From Opisthorchis felineus (Eukaryota > Platyhelminthes > Trematoda > Opisthorchiida > Opisthorchiidae), in the NCBI GenBank assembly GCA_004794785.1, contig SJOL01006490.1:1248466-1312465 (forward strand): a stretch of DNA of 64,000 nt, read 5' to 3'. The notes beneath the pieces were generated by a model. That model had not been told where the DNA came from. It saw only the letters and a list, made by a program, of their open reading frames with translations, and did no database searches. How positions within the stretch are numbered: the stretch's first letter is position 1; every line of letters starts with the position of its first letter. The position numbers and the translations under genes are program-made. Below, one piece after another: positions 1 to 13,800 of this stretch.

Positions 1-1619
1 CGAAGCTCAGATTCCTAGACACAATGGAAGTTACTTTTCTCAACACAGCTCTAAAGACACGTCAGCCTAGTTATGGACGTATGCTTTATCTCGAGTATAT
101 GCAAACCACTACCAGGGATAGCTTCTAGGCTTGACTGAAACTTCAAGAAAAGGCGACTGAGCTTAATGTTTGCAGCCAGCTGGATCTCGTTCCACTGACC
201 AGGACCTCTCATTCGAATCTCCGTCAAGGTTAAGATTTATGAGCAATTTTATCAATCAAAATGGATCCTAATCACTGAGAAAGGCTACTGAATACTGCAC
301 CATCAATTGGAGACTTTGCACCGTCAAAAAACCAGTGCTAGCCAGACAGTTTCGGTGGTAAATGACAGAGTGCGCATCCTTTATGGCCATTCTCTGTGTA
401 ACGTCGCGCTCTCAATCGGCCAGTATGAAATTCCCAAGATGCTTTTTTACCCAACTACTCCCAAAACTGGGCTGATATACTACCGGCTCCCTTTTGGCTT
501 ATGCAACCGTAAAGGTCGATCAACATCTATACTACAATTCTGCGGTACGGTTTACATGAAAAGGATTGACGTATGGACAGCTAAAACAGAAGCTAAACAA
601 ACCAAAGATGCCAATTAGTGTACGAAACCAGTAGGTTCACAGTAATACGACCCCGTATTGGGAACGGTCATAAATGTCGCAGGGGCTTTTGGGGAGTGGC
701 TTCTTCCCCGAAAAGGATCTCTATAATCTGAGTTTTATGTGGAAGCTAGCCAAAGATTGTGTGAAACTCTCTCAGGAAAGCCGAGATTTTGTGGGATTAG
801 TTATTGTCTGGAGTTTAGAAACATGATCTCTGCAAAGAAGATTCACATGAGCATCGGGATATCATTGAACTGTGTGATGCTAAACGATTCTGTACTTGAG
901 GAGATATTGAGCAAGTTGAGTCAATACCGACTGAAAGGATACCTTGGTGACAACGCCATGTGTTTCGCGTGTCAGTAGAGAGGAAACGAAAAACTAGTTA
1001 TCAACCCACGAGATTGTCTCAAGCTACTGCTTCAAGGAGTGGGATAGGAATATAATGCCTGTTTTTCGGGTCCAGATGATTACTGTCATTGCTGGCGCAG
1101 TCAGCAATTTGCAAGAGTGATCAAAGGATCGCGCTTGATACAGTGACGTCGTTGCTCAACTTTCAACCTTTAAACAACGACCGAGACTGATGACCCGACG
1201 GATAGTTTCCCTCGTGAACGACCAAAAACAGTACTCATAGATGAAACACACTCCAACCACCTGGAAGTCAGTTCGGGTGGAGGTAAGAAATCAATACTTT
1301 TTCCGGCCCAATTCTTGCCTTTCCACACATCTATATTTGACTACACCCAATGTTAGACCGGACTGTGCTCTTATCTAGTCTGTTCCAGAACGTTCAGACT
1401 AAAGAAATCCCTCTGGTTTTTTGTCTTCTTTGGTGTGGTTTGATGCAGTTTCGTCTTCGGGTCTTAGATTCCCTTCTTTTACAGAGGACTTTGGAGGTGA
1501 CTTCACGTTTTCGTGCAATAATATAATAATATAATAATAATATATAATATATCGTCTAGTTTTAGGGCACAGGATAGCTGGCACGAACTTTTAAAAGTAG
1601 AATAAAAAAACGGACCTAC
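1..1619. other. RALGAPA intron after exon 27 (no exon seen)
   Basis: Read on the minus strand, I find no piece resembling the next mammalian block (FVLNNTTLVSCI region) and no good exon between strong splice sites. An AT-rich tract of ATA/AAT units lies around 1518-1553. Two short plus-strand open frames here (307-618, 739-978) look like chance. Confidence 0.5.
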
Positions 1620-1805
1620 CATTGGATAGTGATCCAGATGATTCAGCAAATGGCATAAAGAGACACGAGCTGCAAGCCGAACGGAGTAGACAGCTTGCAA
1701 GCCACCTTCTCCAAGCTGTTGGAACCCTGTCCAAGGATGCCCGTGGCTGGCCATTAGGAAAGTGCGGATAGTCAAGGATGAAGTATCTAAACTCGATGTT
1801 GGAAC
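1620..1805 (-). CDS. RALGAPA: RALGAPA exon 27 (last exon seen in window)
   Basis: Acceptor TCCCTCCGACTCAG, donor GTAGGTCC, phase 0 in and out, 62 codons. It ends [20 protein letters not shown] then HLDHYPM. Mammals have [26 protein letters not shown] at the same place, about 400 residues before the C-terminus. The GAP domain therefore lies outside the window. Confidence 0.95.
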
Positions 1806-4800
1806 CTGAGTCGGAGGGAAGATAAGTAAACAGAACATCAGAATGTGGTTTGAGGGGGGAAGCCAATCGGCTATCAGAGGAACTTTCAGCTATCAGGTAA
1901 TAATCTAAAGGAAAATAGGACGTGTTAAACTAAACCCATAAAAGAAAACCAGAACAGTCAAACAGCCAGGAAGTGAAAATAATACTTCACTTACTAGGAA
2001 TGCCTCGATATCCGGTCGCGTCTGGCACTGGTGCAGTAAATCAAGCAACGGATCAGGCGGCTGCATGGACAACAATTTCAACAAAGACATGGACGGCTCT
2101 TTGGACTCCGCAGGCACACCAGTGGGGCTGGTACATATGATAAGGTAGAACACATTCAATATGGCTGATATTAGCGTTTCGTTTTCTACCTCCGTTTTCT
2201 CGCCATTCCGAATACGGGTACGAACCACGTGAGGTGGAAGGCGAATAGTCCAATCCGTGATAGCAAGAATGAATGAGGTAAGTAGCTAAGGATGACAAAA
2301 ATGAGTAATGTTAGTTAGATAACTTGGAAATTTCAGCAATGAGTGTAAATTCCAGAATGTAAGATAATGAAGGTTTACCCGTAACCGTGCTGAGACCCAA
2401 CAGCACAACAGAAAGAACCAAAAGCTAGTTTGGCAATGTCAGTCAAAAAACATCACTTAGAATGAGCGGAAAGGTGTGGTGACCGTGTGGTCAGGAAACC
2501 CGTCACATCTAAAAAGACTAATATTGATTTCTATCCGTAAAATAGCGATTGGATTACACCCTGAGCATCCATTTTGGCCCTGTGTATACACTAGTCGATT
2601 TGTTCAAGAGATAAGATGTTTCTGGCAGCTGATGTGGAGCAAAAAATATGCCCTTCCATAAATTTGCAAACTATTGGTATGTTCTTCAGAGTACGAAATG
2701 CGTCAGGCTAACTGAACACAAGAGCCCTTCGGTCGGTGCAGTACACAGTAAACAACCAAAGCGAGAGGACGTTCTGAGGGGAGAGACCACATTAACGTTC
2801 TCCACCAGCCACAGTCCAGTAAGAAATGACTCCCGGGGAGGGTCTAGCCCAGGAGAGCCAAAACCGCTTTTTTTCGTGTGTCCTGTTCTTAGGAGAATTT
2901 CTGTGACTGACAAGAGGTTGTGGGTTATGGGTTATACAGCTTGGAAAGCTAAAATCTTCACTAGCTGAGACGAGTTCGTCAATAACAGAATACCGAGAAC
3001 CCTCAACCGCGTCATAATTCCTCAAGAGCACAGGAAGCCTCAGATACCTATGCAAACCTGTACCTTGTGGTTCCAGCTGCAGCTAAGCAAAACACAAACG
3101 GAGTGACATGCGGCCAAAGATGTAATAAAACTAAACTGAACGATCATCGACGCTTTGCATTGTCTTCAGCTCCTGACAGATGCAAACTGAGCTTGTGGAA
3201 ACAGAAATTCGAACTGGTTGTTATGACATATGGAGTAGATAACAATGTGATCGGTGTTCATCTCGTATGTAGAAACCGATGAGATGATGACAGTACGAAC
3301 GGCATATTATATACGAATTATTCCATTCACTTATGCTAAGAAGGAATACCCTGGTCCCATAAGCGTAAACATCCAGTGCACTAATCCTTTGCTGAAGCTG
3401 AGTAACTAACAGTGTGGTACCTGAAATCAAAATCTCGCGATACGAGAGACCCAAGCCCCTAGCTAGCAGCTACAAACAAGCAATAATGAGTACTGCAAGA
3501 TAGGATTCATCGGGGGACTCCTGAAAAATAACATAGCAGGATGAAGAGCAATGAACTGCGCACTACTTACGCGTTTTTCCACAGGAATGATCTTATCCAC
3601 ATTTAACGACGTCCAAAGGTAATTGAGCGACCAGATGAGCGTCTTGCAAGTAAGGGAGAAAAGAGAACACGGAATGCAAATCATATCGAAAGAAAAGCTA
3701 GTTAACAAAAATCAGTTGCAAAGGATTTAAGAGAGAACGGAGACTACCTCTGATAGCCGTATGGCTTCCATAATCAGCAGTACTGTCACCTATCTACAAG
3801 AACCACTGTAGTTATGTGTAAAAAGGTAAGTAGTACCAGTAATCATTATGGTCATCATCGACAGCAGGACATCAATGTTCAACACTAATGCTTTGTTGCT
3901 GTAAAAACCATGATTTATTTGAAAGCCTTATTGTGAAGAAAAGAATAAAGATGGATGGGGAAGGGACTTAGTGCTAGCTTACTACAATCATTCCGAGGTG
4001 ACTACAGCTCCAAAAACGCATTCAGGCAGTCTGGATACAAATTGACAACAAGAACGCGACTGGCATCGAGTAGCAGCCATATCTTGCAGCATCTCAAACC
4101 AGGCACAGTGGAGATCTCGCGGTCCCCATTCTGGAAGGCGAGTCGCACCGACAGCCCCCAGACGTTTCATAATCTCTTTCGTACTCCTCTGCCAGATCAA
4201 GGATTGGTAACCTCTCCGCCTCCGCCACTCTGAACTGGGCACGGAAAACAGCACTCTCTTCGGAAAACGATGGTTCGGCATAAGCAATACGTCGCCTAAC
4301 CAACACAGCTTCTGGTGCTGGACACATTCTTCAATGGAAGTACGCGTTGCACAACCGAAAACTCGCTTTCTAATTGCCTCGTTACGGATTCGCCGAACAC
4401 CTGAAGAAGTCTCAGTTCCGCTGATCGAACAGACCAAGTCTCACAGTCATACAACAAAACAGTCCGTGCTGTAAGCTGATACACGAGTCCCGTAGGATAC
4501 AGGGAAATACCGCTATGACGCCATAGGTGTATATGTGCAATTCATGGTTGTATGTCGACTGAGATACTGGGCGCCCACATTTAGACGGGAGAACGAATAG
4601 GGTCCTTGAACAAAGCTTACGGATCAAAAGCCTGACCGCAAGGTAGCGGTGTTTGGGGAGAAATGCAACTGCATTTCAATTTCTACAGAACAAGTCGTCA
4701 TACACGCTCCTCCCCCAACCTGGAGGACCAGGAGACTGCGTTCGTCAAATCTCTAACCACTGACCAACGTTGTATGAGAGACTGCAAGTGTCGCGCGGAC

Positions 4801-7800
4801 ATCCCTCAGTATAGCTCAGTGGGTCGCCGAGGTACACAAACCGTCACACCACAGTAAGGTCCAGTCTCTTCGTGAAGCGAGTAGTACCAGAATAATAAGG
4901 CAGACGATTGGAGGATTGCGCTGGCTACCCTATTATTCTGAGCTGGTGTCAGAATGATAGGGAAGCCAGTGCACTCCTTCAATCGTCCTCCCGATAGCGG
5001 ACAATAATAATCAGAACCACTGACTTAAGATAGGGTATTCCCAAGCCTAAAATATGTTTAAGAAGTTTCAGAGAGGTGCATTCAAACAAAAAAAAGCTTA
5101 CGTTATCATTATGATCCCAAAGGTGATTCCAACTCGGAAAAATATTGGGCTCATATTTTACCTTGTGCATACGAACAGATATACCGAATCTTTAAGTACG
5201 ATAATCGATAATGTGGCCAAAAGTGCTGGATCGGGAGCAAAAAACAACCATTCGAGGACCTACTATAGCAGTTGACGGACTGAACATGCTCAGTTGATCA
5301 ACACAATGACGTAGAGAATGCATGAAGCACGAACAGGTGGTCACTCCTGGCCGAAATCAAGGCATCTTCGAAACCATATAATGCAGCCGCGAAAAATTTC
5401 GACTGATCTCCTGCATTTGTTTTTATTCCAGTGACAGACTACTGTACCCACCCGATTGTTTAGCCGTGACATCGACCATGACAAAAAGACTGTTTTTACC
5501 GCACTATGCAAACAAATGCAGCTAGTGGTATTAAGCTTTTCGTACGGAACTTTCTGGGGCGTTGTGTATCGGTTGGCAAGACAGACGAATGCGGTGTTGA
5601 TCATAGGTTACGATACTATCTTAACAAATAGCGTGCTCGACGGCCTCACAGCACAATACAGTCCGGATTCCGGTTGTCGCACTATACGTTTGCGTTTTCA
5701 CACGACTGCATGGGAAAGCCCATGAAGCTTGCATGGAAAGTATCGATCAATAGTGAGATGCCGCCTATTGTGTCGTGCGGACGAGTTATTTTGATTCGGA
5801 TGACCATCCGAGCTTTAGATTCGCACTCGATATGGTTACATGAGTGTTGTGCCATTCTGGTATTGCTAATGGGTAGGCTGTGCTTGACTAGAGAGGCTGC
5901 AGGATTTGGTTGCTAATCGATGTCAGTGGCTAATATCCATATAGATTGTTTGAATAAGTGTTCGGAGGTGTCGGTACCTTGGAATGCTTGTATTAGGGTA
6001 GCAATAGACTCCTCCCACCCCGCCTATTTATTTTCTGGGGCTTTCAAGTAAATTATGGTTATGCGGAAGTGGAGCATCGGTGTTCAAAACTGACGTGCTA
6101 CCTTTGATAAGGATGATATGTCGCAACCAGTTATCGTGAGAGGCGTTTTCCGATGCCATGGACGATAGCAATTTGCACTGGACAGGGACGAATAAACGGC
6201 CACTCATATGCAACCAAGAAAGGATACGCCATGGATGCTGCTTGCTTTCCGCGATCTATCGAGGCTGTCCTAGGTTTCCAATATTTCCTGTGGACACACA
6301 GGGATATGGTGTAAGGAGGCTTTGGAAACTACAAGACGACGATAGTAATGACGCGACTGTGTGCTACAGACTAAGTTGTTAGTGTAGCAGGCGTTCATGA
6401 CTGTAATAGGATAAATTGACTCGTTTGCGAACAAAAATTCTGCCACTATAGTACTGCGACCAGTGGTGCGTATGGTGGACACCCATTTTGCGGTTCATAT
6501 TCATCAAACTGTAACAGAAGCATGTCAACAATGTGCCGACGTTATCGTCCATGCTTAACGTACATCCAACGTACCGGAAAACAATCATTAGGTTCTTTGT
6601 TGGGCGACTTTTCGCTCTTGACACAAAGTTTCGTCAGGCTAAGCGACAGAGTTGCAAGGTTGTTCGAGTTTTGAGGCAAAGGGGGAACAAACCAGTAAAA
6701 TCTCTTCTTACCGGCAGGCCAAATCAGTGTTAGGTGTTGGCTGAGACTTCGACTGTGAGTGGTGTGGGTCAGTAAGTGTCAAGATTCACGGGCTAGGAGA
6801 AAATCTACATGAATTTAGTTCGCGTCCATGGTCTGATTGTTCCGATTCACTCCAAGTGGAAATTTCTTTTAAGAGTCGTCTACAGCTTCTGTTGATCACT
6901 GCTAATGCCACAACAGTTGGGTAAAGGATAGGGACTACATAAATTTCAGTCGATTTGGGCTGCCTACAACTCCTGATTGACAACCGCACACACTGCTATA
7001 TATACACTCGCCAGCTCCACACCCTCTGTTCTATATACAATGGGATGCTTGACGAGTACGAAAGCCCCAGCCATCAGTCGCTGATGTGTGAATAGTAGTC
7101 CCCATCTTCCATAGGCTGTACCTGTGGCGCGCGTCAGACCATCGCCAAGTCTTTGACCAGCATCCAATATTCGTGCGTAGTTCTTAGTGGTTTTATCAGT
7201 CTTCCATTGAGTTCACGAATTCCCCCGCTGTTTGCCCTGTGTAGACCTTGGTGCAGCTGTCGCATTTAGTGTTATGCACAGACTCTCTAATTCTTGAAGA
7301 CTAGGGGCGATTCCTCAGTTGTATCAGTGCTTAGCTCAACGTGGTTTTTCTTTTGGAATACCACTCTAATGTTAACCATGTTCAGCACCCTGCTTTATGT
7401 GGAATAAGTGCTATGCTACTTAGTTCCTTACACACTATTGAATTCAATATAGCGGGGAGCAGATCTGAGTTATAAACTGTAAAAATAGGCATACATAGGC
7501 ACTTTTACTACATCTGAAAACCGCGGCTTTTCACAGTTCGCAGATGCCCCTGGAACTTCACCCCGCAAATTACAAAGAACGACGGCATACGGGACAGCCT
7601 TAGGGTGCCAGGCCTAGTCACTCACACACTGGTGTGTGCGCGGGGTGTGCATCGCAGATCCATGAAGTGCCCCTATGAGGTGTTTCGTTGACAGCGAAAT
7701 TCTGGAGTTTTGTGGAGGCGCGCACGTGGGACCGTTTGCGCTCGCCATGTTATGGTGAATAGCGGTAACGGACGACCGATATATTACAGATGAATTATAC

Positions 7801-10800
7801 ACACATGTGTGTTAATTGCGATCATGTTCACGTCACGTGTTATGATGCGCCGATATTGTTCAAAGGATGTCGGCTGCGTCAGAATGGACTCAGGTGTGCC
7901 GACTCGAATGGTTCATTGGGCGTGTTTCACGGCTGATTGAGAGACCGCCTACGAACGCTATCCATCTGTTGTGTGCTGGATTCTCTGGTTGGTTAGTGTG
8001 TTTCCTAGACGTAAAGGTTTGCTTGCCCAAAATATAAGGACATATAACTTGTTAGGTATACTACGCTCATCTAATAAGCCCGAATAATGACCTTTAAGAG
8101 AGGGGATACTATGGGGAAAGAACCGTTCCCCCTAGAAGGGACTACTGAAAAATGGAATCCTAGGGGAGTTTTTACATAAGGTATTCACCGTTCCGAGTTT
8201 GTATCCTAAAAGCAGTATGGTGGAACTCATACTGAACCTCTTGGATTTTTACTAGAAACTACTGGCGCTGTTTCTAAGCACACTTCTCGGTTGCTTGACG
8301 AGATGCGTAGCTTCTATTCATACTATTCCTGGGGTTTCGCTTGTTCATCCCTCCAAACCGAAGTCTCAGATTACCTCAAATTTATCTACTTACAAGCAAA
8401 GTCACCATCTGATACGTGCACCGACAAACGACCACAAAATCCCATACAATTATCCTGAAAATCACCCAAAAGATAGTTGCTCGCCCAATGTCCGCTTCTA
8501 TCATACGATTAGGTAGTTCTACGTTAAATGTTCAGTATCGCATTCCATAACGCAGATCTTACTCGGCTTTCAAAGATCAACAGTCTGTGCAGACGTTGGA
8601 CAGGAAATGCCAAACTAGAAGCGCACCAAAAACTGTACACATTCTAAGGGCCACTTACAGGTATCCCTTGTCCACTAGCATTTAATACATCACTCATCAA
8701 TAACAGTAGCTTGTATGGGAAAAGCAACTACAATACATGGAATGACGCCAGATAAGTGGTATCGGGGGAGAGAAGCTTAAGCTCAGTGGCGTTTACTGCA
8801 ATGTGAAGTGAAGCTGGACATCTATTGAGTAGCAACATTTTTTCTAGCTTTGATTATGAGACCGTCGCTCAGCTGGGATCTTCGGGCTGGACAGGCTTTA
8901 AATTTTCAGGAGTTGTTGCTCCACGATTTACACCACCCCAGATTGCAGTACGGTTTTTGAAACAGTGGACTTTTTACAGGTGGTCAGATTGATAGTCTTA
9001 TCCCCGGGAGGGGATAGAGAATCGTGACTTCTGTGAGGCAGTCGTTCCTCTACAGACGGGAAATGCTACAGAGAAGATACTGGGGATGCCTACCGTGAGC
9101 TCTCCTGGGGAATGTCTGCTTCTAGAGGGAAGGGTTTCTGTTGGAAGGTGACTGTATTTAGATAGGCGTTAGCAATGAAAACAATGCACTGGAGCAAACT
9201 AAGTAATCCCATCTAGAACACACGTTGACGAACACTGCCGCTCTTTTCCGGTCAATGTAAATTGACAATTCCATTTACGCTCCTGGTTAGTATGCCAAAC
9301 TGGATGCACTGAACATCCTCGGAAACCCCGAACATGAATAAGGTGTAAAAGTGAGTAAAGTTGTGGACGTTGCTATACCTATGGATGCAAGCAGTAACAA
9401 CCGTTCCCGCAAGTGAGCTTGTTGGTTGAAATGCCAACGAGTAGATTTCAACCTATGCACCGAACTTAGCTTGGATCGTTCCAGGCCAAACCAGGTAAAG
9501 GATTGTCGCGGTGGAAAAACGTGAAGAGCGAAAACATGGCTGTTGTTGAAGATTGGTCAACCCAACTGTTACGAAAGAACAACTACGTAATATCCCAAGT
9601 GATGCAACGCAGCACTTTTAATCTGAAATTACGACCGATTCTTTGAGACATGGAAACACCTACCATCAGCAGCGAGACGCAGTTTTGCGTGACTGGAACC
9701 CATGCTGTCTGCATCAGGCGGATGGACTACATGTAATAAGGACCTAGGGCTGGAAAGTTCATTCCGTTAAGATATCCACAGCCGCACCATCATGTACTCC
9801 TTAAGCAGTGCCAACTTAACTTTGGATTCTGTGGTCCCAGGCAGAAACGGGGATGTTACCGACCAGGACGATGCACAACCAGGCCATCGAATGATAACTT
9901 TGCCCGATATGCGGTGGATGCAAACGACTTTGAGCGGCATCTTTAGGGTCAACGGAGGCTAACTAGCCAAAGCTAGCAATGGCTTCCATGTCCGCCGCAA
10001 GTCAGGCGAGGGCTTGATGTTTCCAGCTGTTGCTAAAAATAAGACTAAGACAAACCGTAGATAACTCATCGATGACTATCAAACATGGGCAGCTGCAATC
10101 CGGGATATTCACGGAACCAGCTCATGAGCCCATAAGGGTCAGCGGTAGTAGAACAAGTAGAACACGGCGATTGGTGGGGAATTGAGAACTTAAGGTGATT
10201 AACCGATTCAGTGGGCATTGCGGTATATGCATCGATGCGCAGTACTGATATCTGCACTGATACAGTCATCGCCCATGTAGATATCATCCCGTCACAAGGA
10301 CCGTTTTTTGGATCATCCAATTGTTTTGCATCCAATGAGAACTCCGTTAAAACACCGCCTCTAGAAAAAGACCAACCAAGCATAGAGTACATGCCACTAT
10401 TTAAACTGGAAGGAGAATAAAAGTATTTCGGCTCATTCTACTGAGCAGAAAAATCACCTTTATCATATTTTAGTAAAGTCTTTTAGAGCACGCTTAGGTA
10501 CCCTGCTCTGACGCGCGCACCACTGACAGAAGTGTCGTATTTGAAACAGCGACTAGCAGTTTTGGGCACAGATCTTCCCACAAAAGTGATCGTTGTAAAC
10601 GTATCCCATTCATTCGTACGTTGGTTTTAGGGAGACGACTCGATATTCACTACACATATCCAGAAGAAGGCGGCAAGAGATCTCATTTTGTCTCAGTAGC
10701 GAATTCCTGTCTAGGCTTGGACAACCTGGCAGTATCCAAGCCCTCGTGCTTCTTTAGGGTGACATGGCAGTTAGACACCGAAAGGGAGTTACAGCTGAAT

Positions 10801-13800
10801 AATTATCTTTATTTTTATTATCATTAGCGAATGGTAGACAGATTGATTCTTATGACACTGCTGCCGCGTGAGCTCGACTTGTCATAAAACAGGCCACATA
10901 TACTTGCGCCTAGTCAAGTGAACGCCCCAAACTAAGAAGGCGTCCAGCCCACTCGGTTACTATACTTCTAATCGTTAACCCAATGAAGTCACCGAATTAG
11001 GACACTTTCAAGAATACATATGCAGGCCTAATAAGTGGGGCTGGGAGGAGAGAATGGGTGTGGCTAGACGGACACTAATGGTACTCAGCAAGCGTTGCGT
11101 GGTAACCTCCTGTGCAATCTATGTCTGAGCGCGAGAGGGACAGACATAAGCACTCATAAGAACTCAATTAAGTGAACAGGGTACACAGATGAATTCATTT
11201 CCAAATTATTTACTGGGAATCATAGTGTGCTATTCAGCGCGTGACAGATCTCGATTGTAGGGTAACCCGAAAAATTCCCTTCGAAAGCAGACCAGAAAGT
11301 GCGTTCGTACTTTGTTGCCCAGTTTAGAGAGACTAAATTTGAAGGAAAAGTTGCGCCATAAGTATTTAACACGGCAAATTTAACGTGTGGCCAAAACGGG
11401 AACTAAAATTATAGTGGGGGTCACAGATTGGAGAACTTACCCGCAAAATACACACGGTCAGAGTTGGATTGAATCGCAAGATAATATCACAGTAGTTACT
11501 CAAAACGTGGATCATATCCACAGCAACAAGGGCAACCGAATGATCCTGAAATCTCATCATTCCCAGCAAATAAACAAATTCATCCAAAGGGAACGCGACC
11601 GGCCGGTTGACAGTGGAATCGGGGTCAGCATTCAGGTGAGTTAGCTGTACGATGATATTAACTGCGAGGGCAGCTAAAGCCAAGCACCTGGCCTCTGCAT
11701 TGGGATCGGCCAGCGCTACTCGAAGAAGGGATTGCAGTATGCGAGACTGTCAGCGTTGGTTGAAAAGAAAAAGGCCGGTCCATGAAAAAGCAATACGTCG
11801 GAACAGTGAGTTAGTTACTACTAAAATGGCACAGAAAGAAACGCACGACTGATACTTAGTATTGCCCCACTGACAAGACATGACCTTAGAAATACAGTTA
11901 CCAGTAAACGGTACTAGTCAGGGCAGTCCAGCAGCAGAGCACATGCATGCATTATTCAGTTAAAGCTATTGCAACTTGCAAGATATTAAGGAGGAGTAAA
12001 AATCTGAACGTGCTTGGGAATGGCGTGACAGAAAATCACGCATTGACAAAGAAAATACTAAGCAGAATCAACTGAGAGCAGAACCTAAGGCCGGCGGCAG
12101 AATGACTGTATACAAACAAACGAGAAAGGAATATGATACTCCAACCCTTAACAGAGGCATAGGAAGGAGAAGATCAACGGTCGATAGACTTGCCATATTG
12201 AACGTACCCCGAGATCAGTGCAAGTGGTCAGCTGAAACGTACTGCTGAGCGTCGCATCGAAACACTCCAGAGAGTTGAAGTGGATTGGATAGCACAGTAG
12301 TGTACTAAGCATTACCACCGCCTCAGTCCGAGGGACCTTTAAAAGAAATTAACAAAAATAACGGAGTGTGTATTGCAAGGTAACAGAAAAATCAGAAATA
12401 GCCTACGAGGGGTTGACCGACGGATGAATGTAACAAGGTCTGATCAGGAACACATTTATCTGCATGAACCGCGAACACAATCCATCCCCGATATTCCACT
12501 TAACCTAACTCTAACAGTTACGTCGGTTGATATAAGAGATATAGATATAGATAGATATAGACAATACGGAGCAAAAGATCTCCCTTTCTCAAGATTCTCT
12601 CACAGACGTTGCCAAATGAACCGCGCAGAGATACCCGATGAAATATACGCCTTCCACTAGACAGCTCAACACAATACCAACATCCAAATACATAGCTGAA
12701 ACAGTCTCGGTATCGCCAGGTGTGAGCAGCCTGAAACGGGAAGAGAGCGGCGGGGCAGTCAACTCAATTGCAGTACTTGCATACCGGGTTCTTGTTACTG
12801 ACAGACGACATACATCAATGCAGGTGGAATCCAAAAGGCAGGCACAAGCAGCTTGTTTTCCTGCTTGCTTCAGAATGTGAACACTAAAGGCAGCTAAATG
12901 GACCGGTATTTGGAAGTTGACAATTAGTTTCGAGGTGTTTATGGCTGTTAATGAAGGCCGATGCGCCGAAGTTACCGCTAAAGTTGATACATTAGTAGCA
13001 AAGCGGTCGGTCCTAGTGCTGGAACTTGCATTTACTTTTTATGTTTGTGACCATGCTCTTCAAAAATAAACGATAATATTGAAGGGAAAGATCAACAGTA
13101 GCCTGTTCGCCTCGATGTATGCAGCAAGTAAGGCAACCCTGCTGGTGGTATTACACACCGGTATTACACGGCCGATACGACATGGTAATATTTTTGACTG
13201 TGAATTTCATGGTTATAATAGGGGTAGGATACCGTCAGAGCGCCCATACCTAGAGAGGAGGGCCCCCAACCAAAGCCTTTGGCCCAGAAACTCGACCGCG
13301 AAACAGCGGGCGGTTCCCAGCATAATACCATAGTAGTACAGTAAAGAACAGTTTACCGAACATATTTCAACCTCACATCTGGAGGAGCGGGAGACTGTGT
13401 TCGTCAGATCTCTACCTATTGACGATTGGTACAGGAACACCTGTGGGTGTCAAAGTGAACCGTCACCCCCAATATAGCTCAATGAGCCTCAGAGGTACAC
13501 AAACCGCCACGCCTCGATAAGTCTCTGTGGTGTCCACAAGTCAATGCGAAACGGACCATAGAGTGGTGGTGTCTGGTGAAATGTGACTGGTAACTACAAG
13601 TATGCTCTCAGCAAACTCAGAAATGATGAGCACAGAGGACGTCGTTGTACTTTGATGGCTACCCATTGTGATTCCGCATGGCACCAATGAAAAAATCGCA
13701 ACCAATTCAAGTACATACAGCATTTACTGAGGAAATGGGGCCTAATTATTCTCTTATAGGGTGAATGCAAAAGCTGAACACCATTGAAGATCTTACGCTA

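Larger units (their letters stand above)
3643..11440. other. RALGAPA intron 24 (7.8 kb)
   Basis: The longest intron in the window. It holds a truncated RTE element (3853-4536), a SINE-B copy (4541-4875) and a 5'-truncated SINE-A copy (about 10700-10806). In 4876-10699 I see nothing recognisable, only short random-looking frames. Confidence 0.6.

Noticed and set aside
10066..10392. 108-codon minus-strand open frame
   Set aside because: Lies between exons 24 and 25, which already join in phase; no similarity to RALGAPA.
13661..13727. Minus-strand frame [14 protein letters not shown] as the missing RALGAPA piece
   Set aside because: The only acceptor puts a TAA in the required frame, and the other open frame has no similarity.
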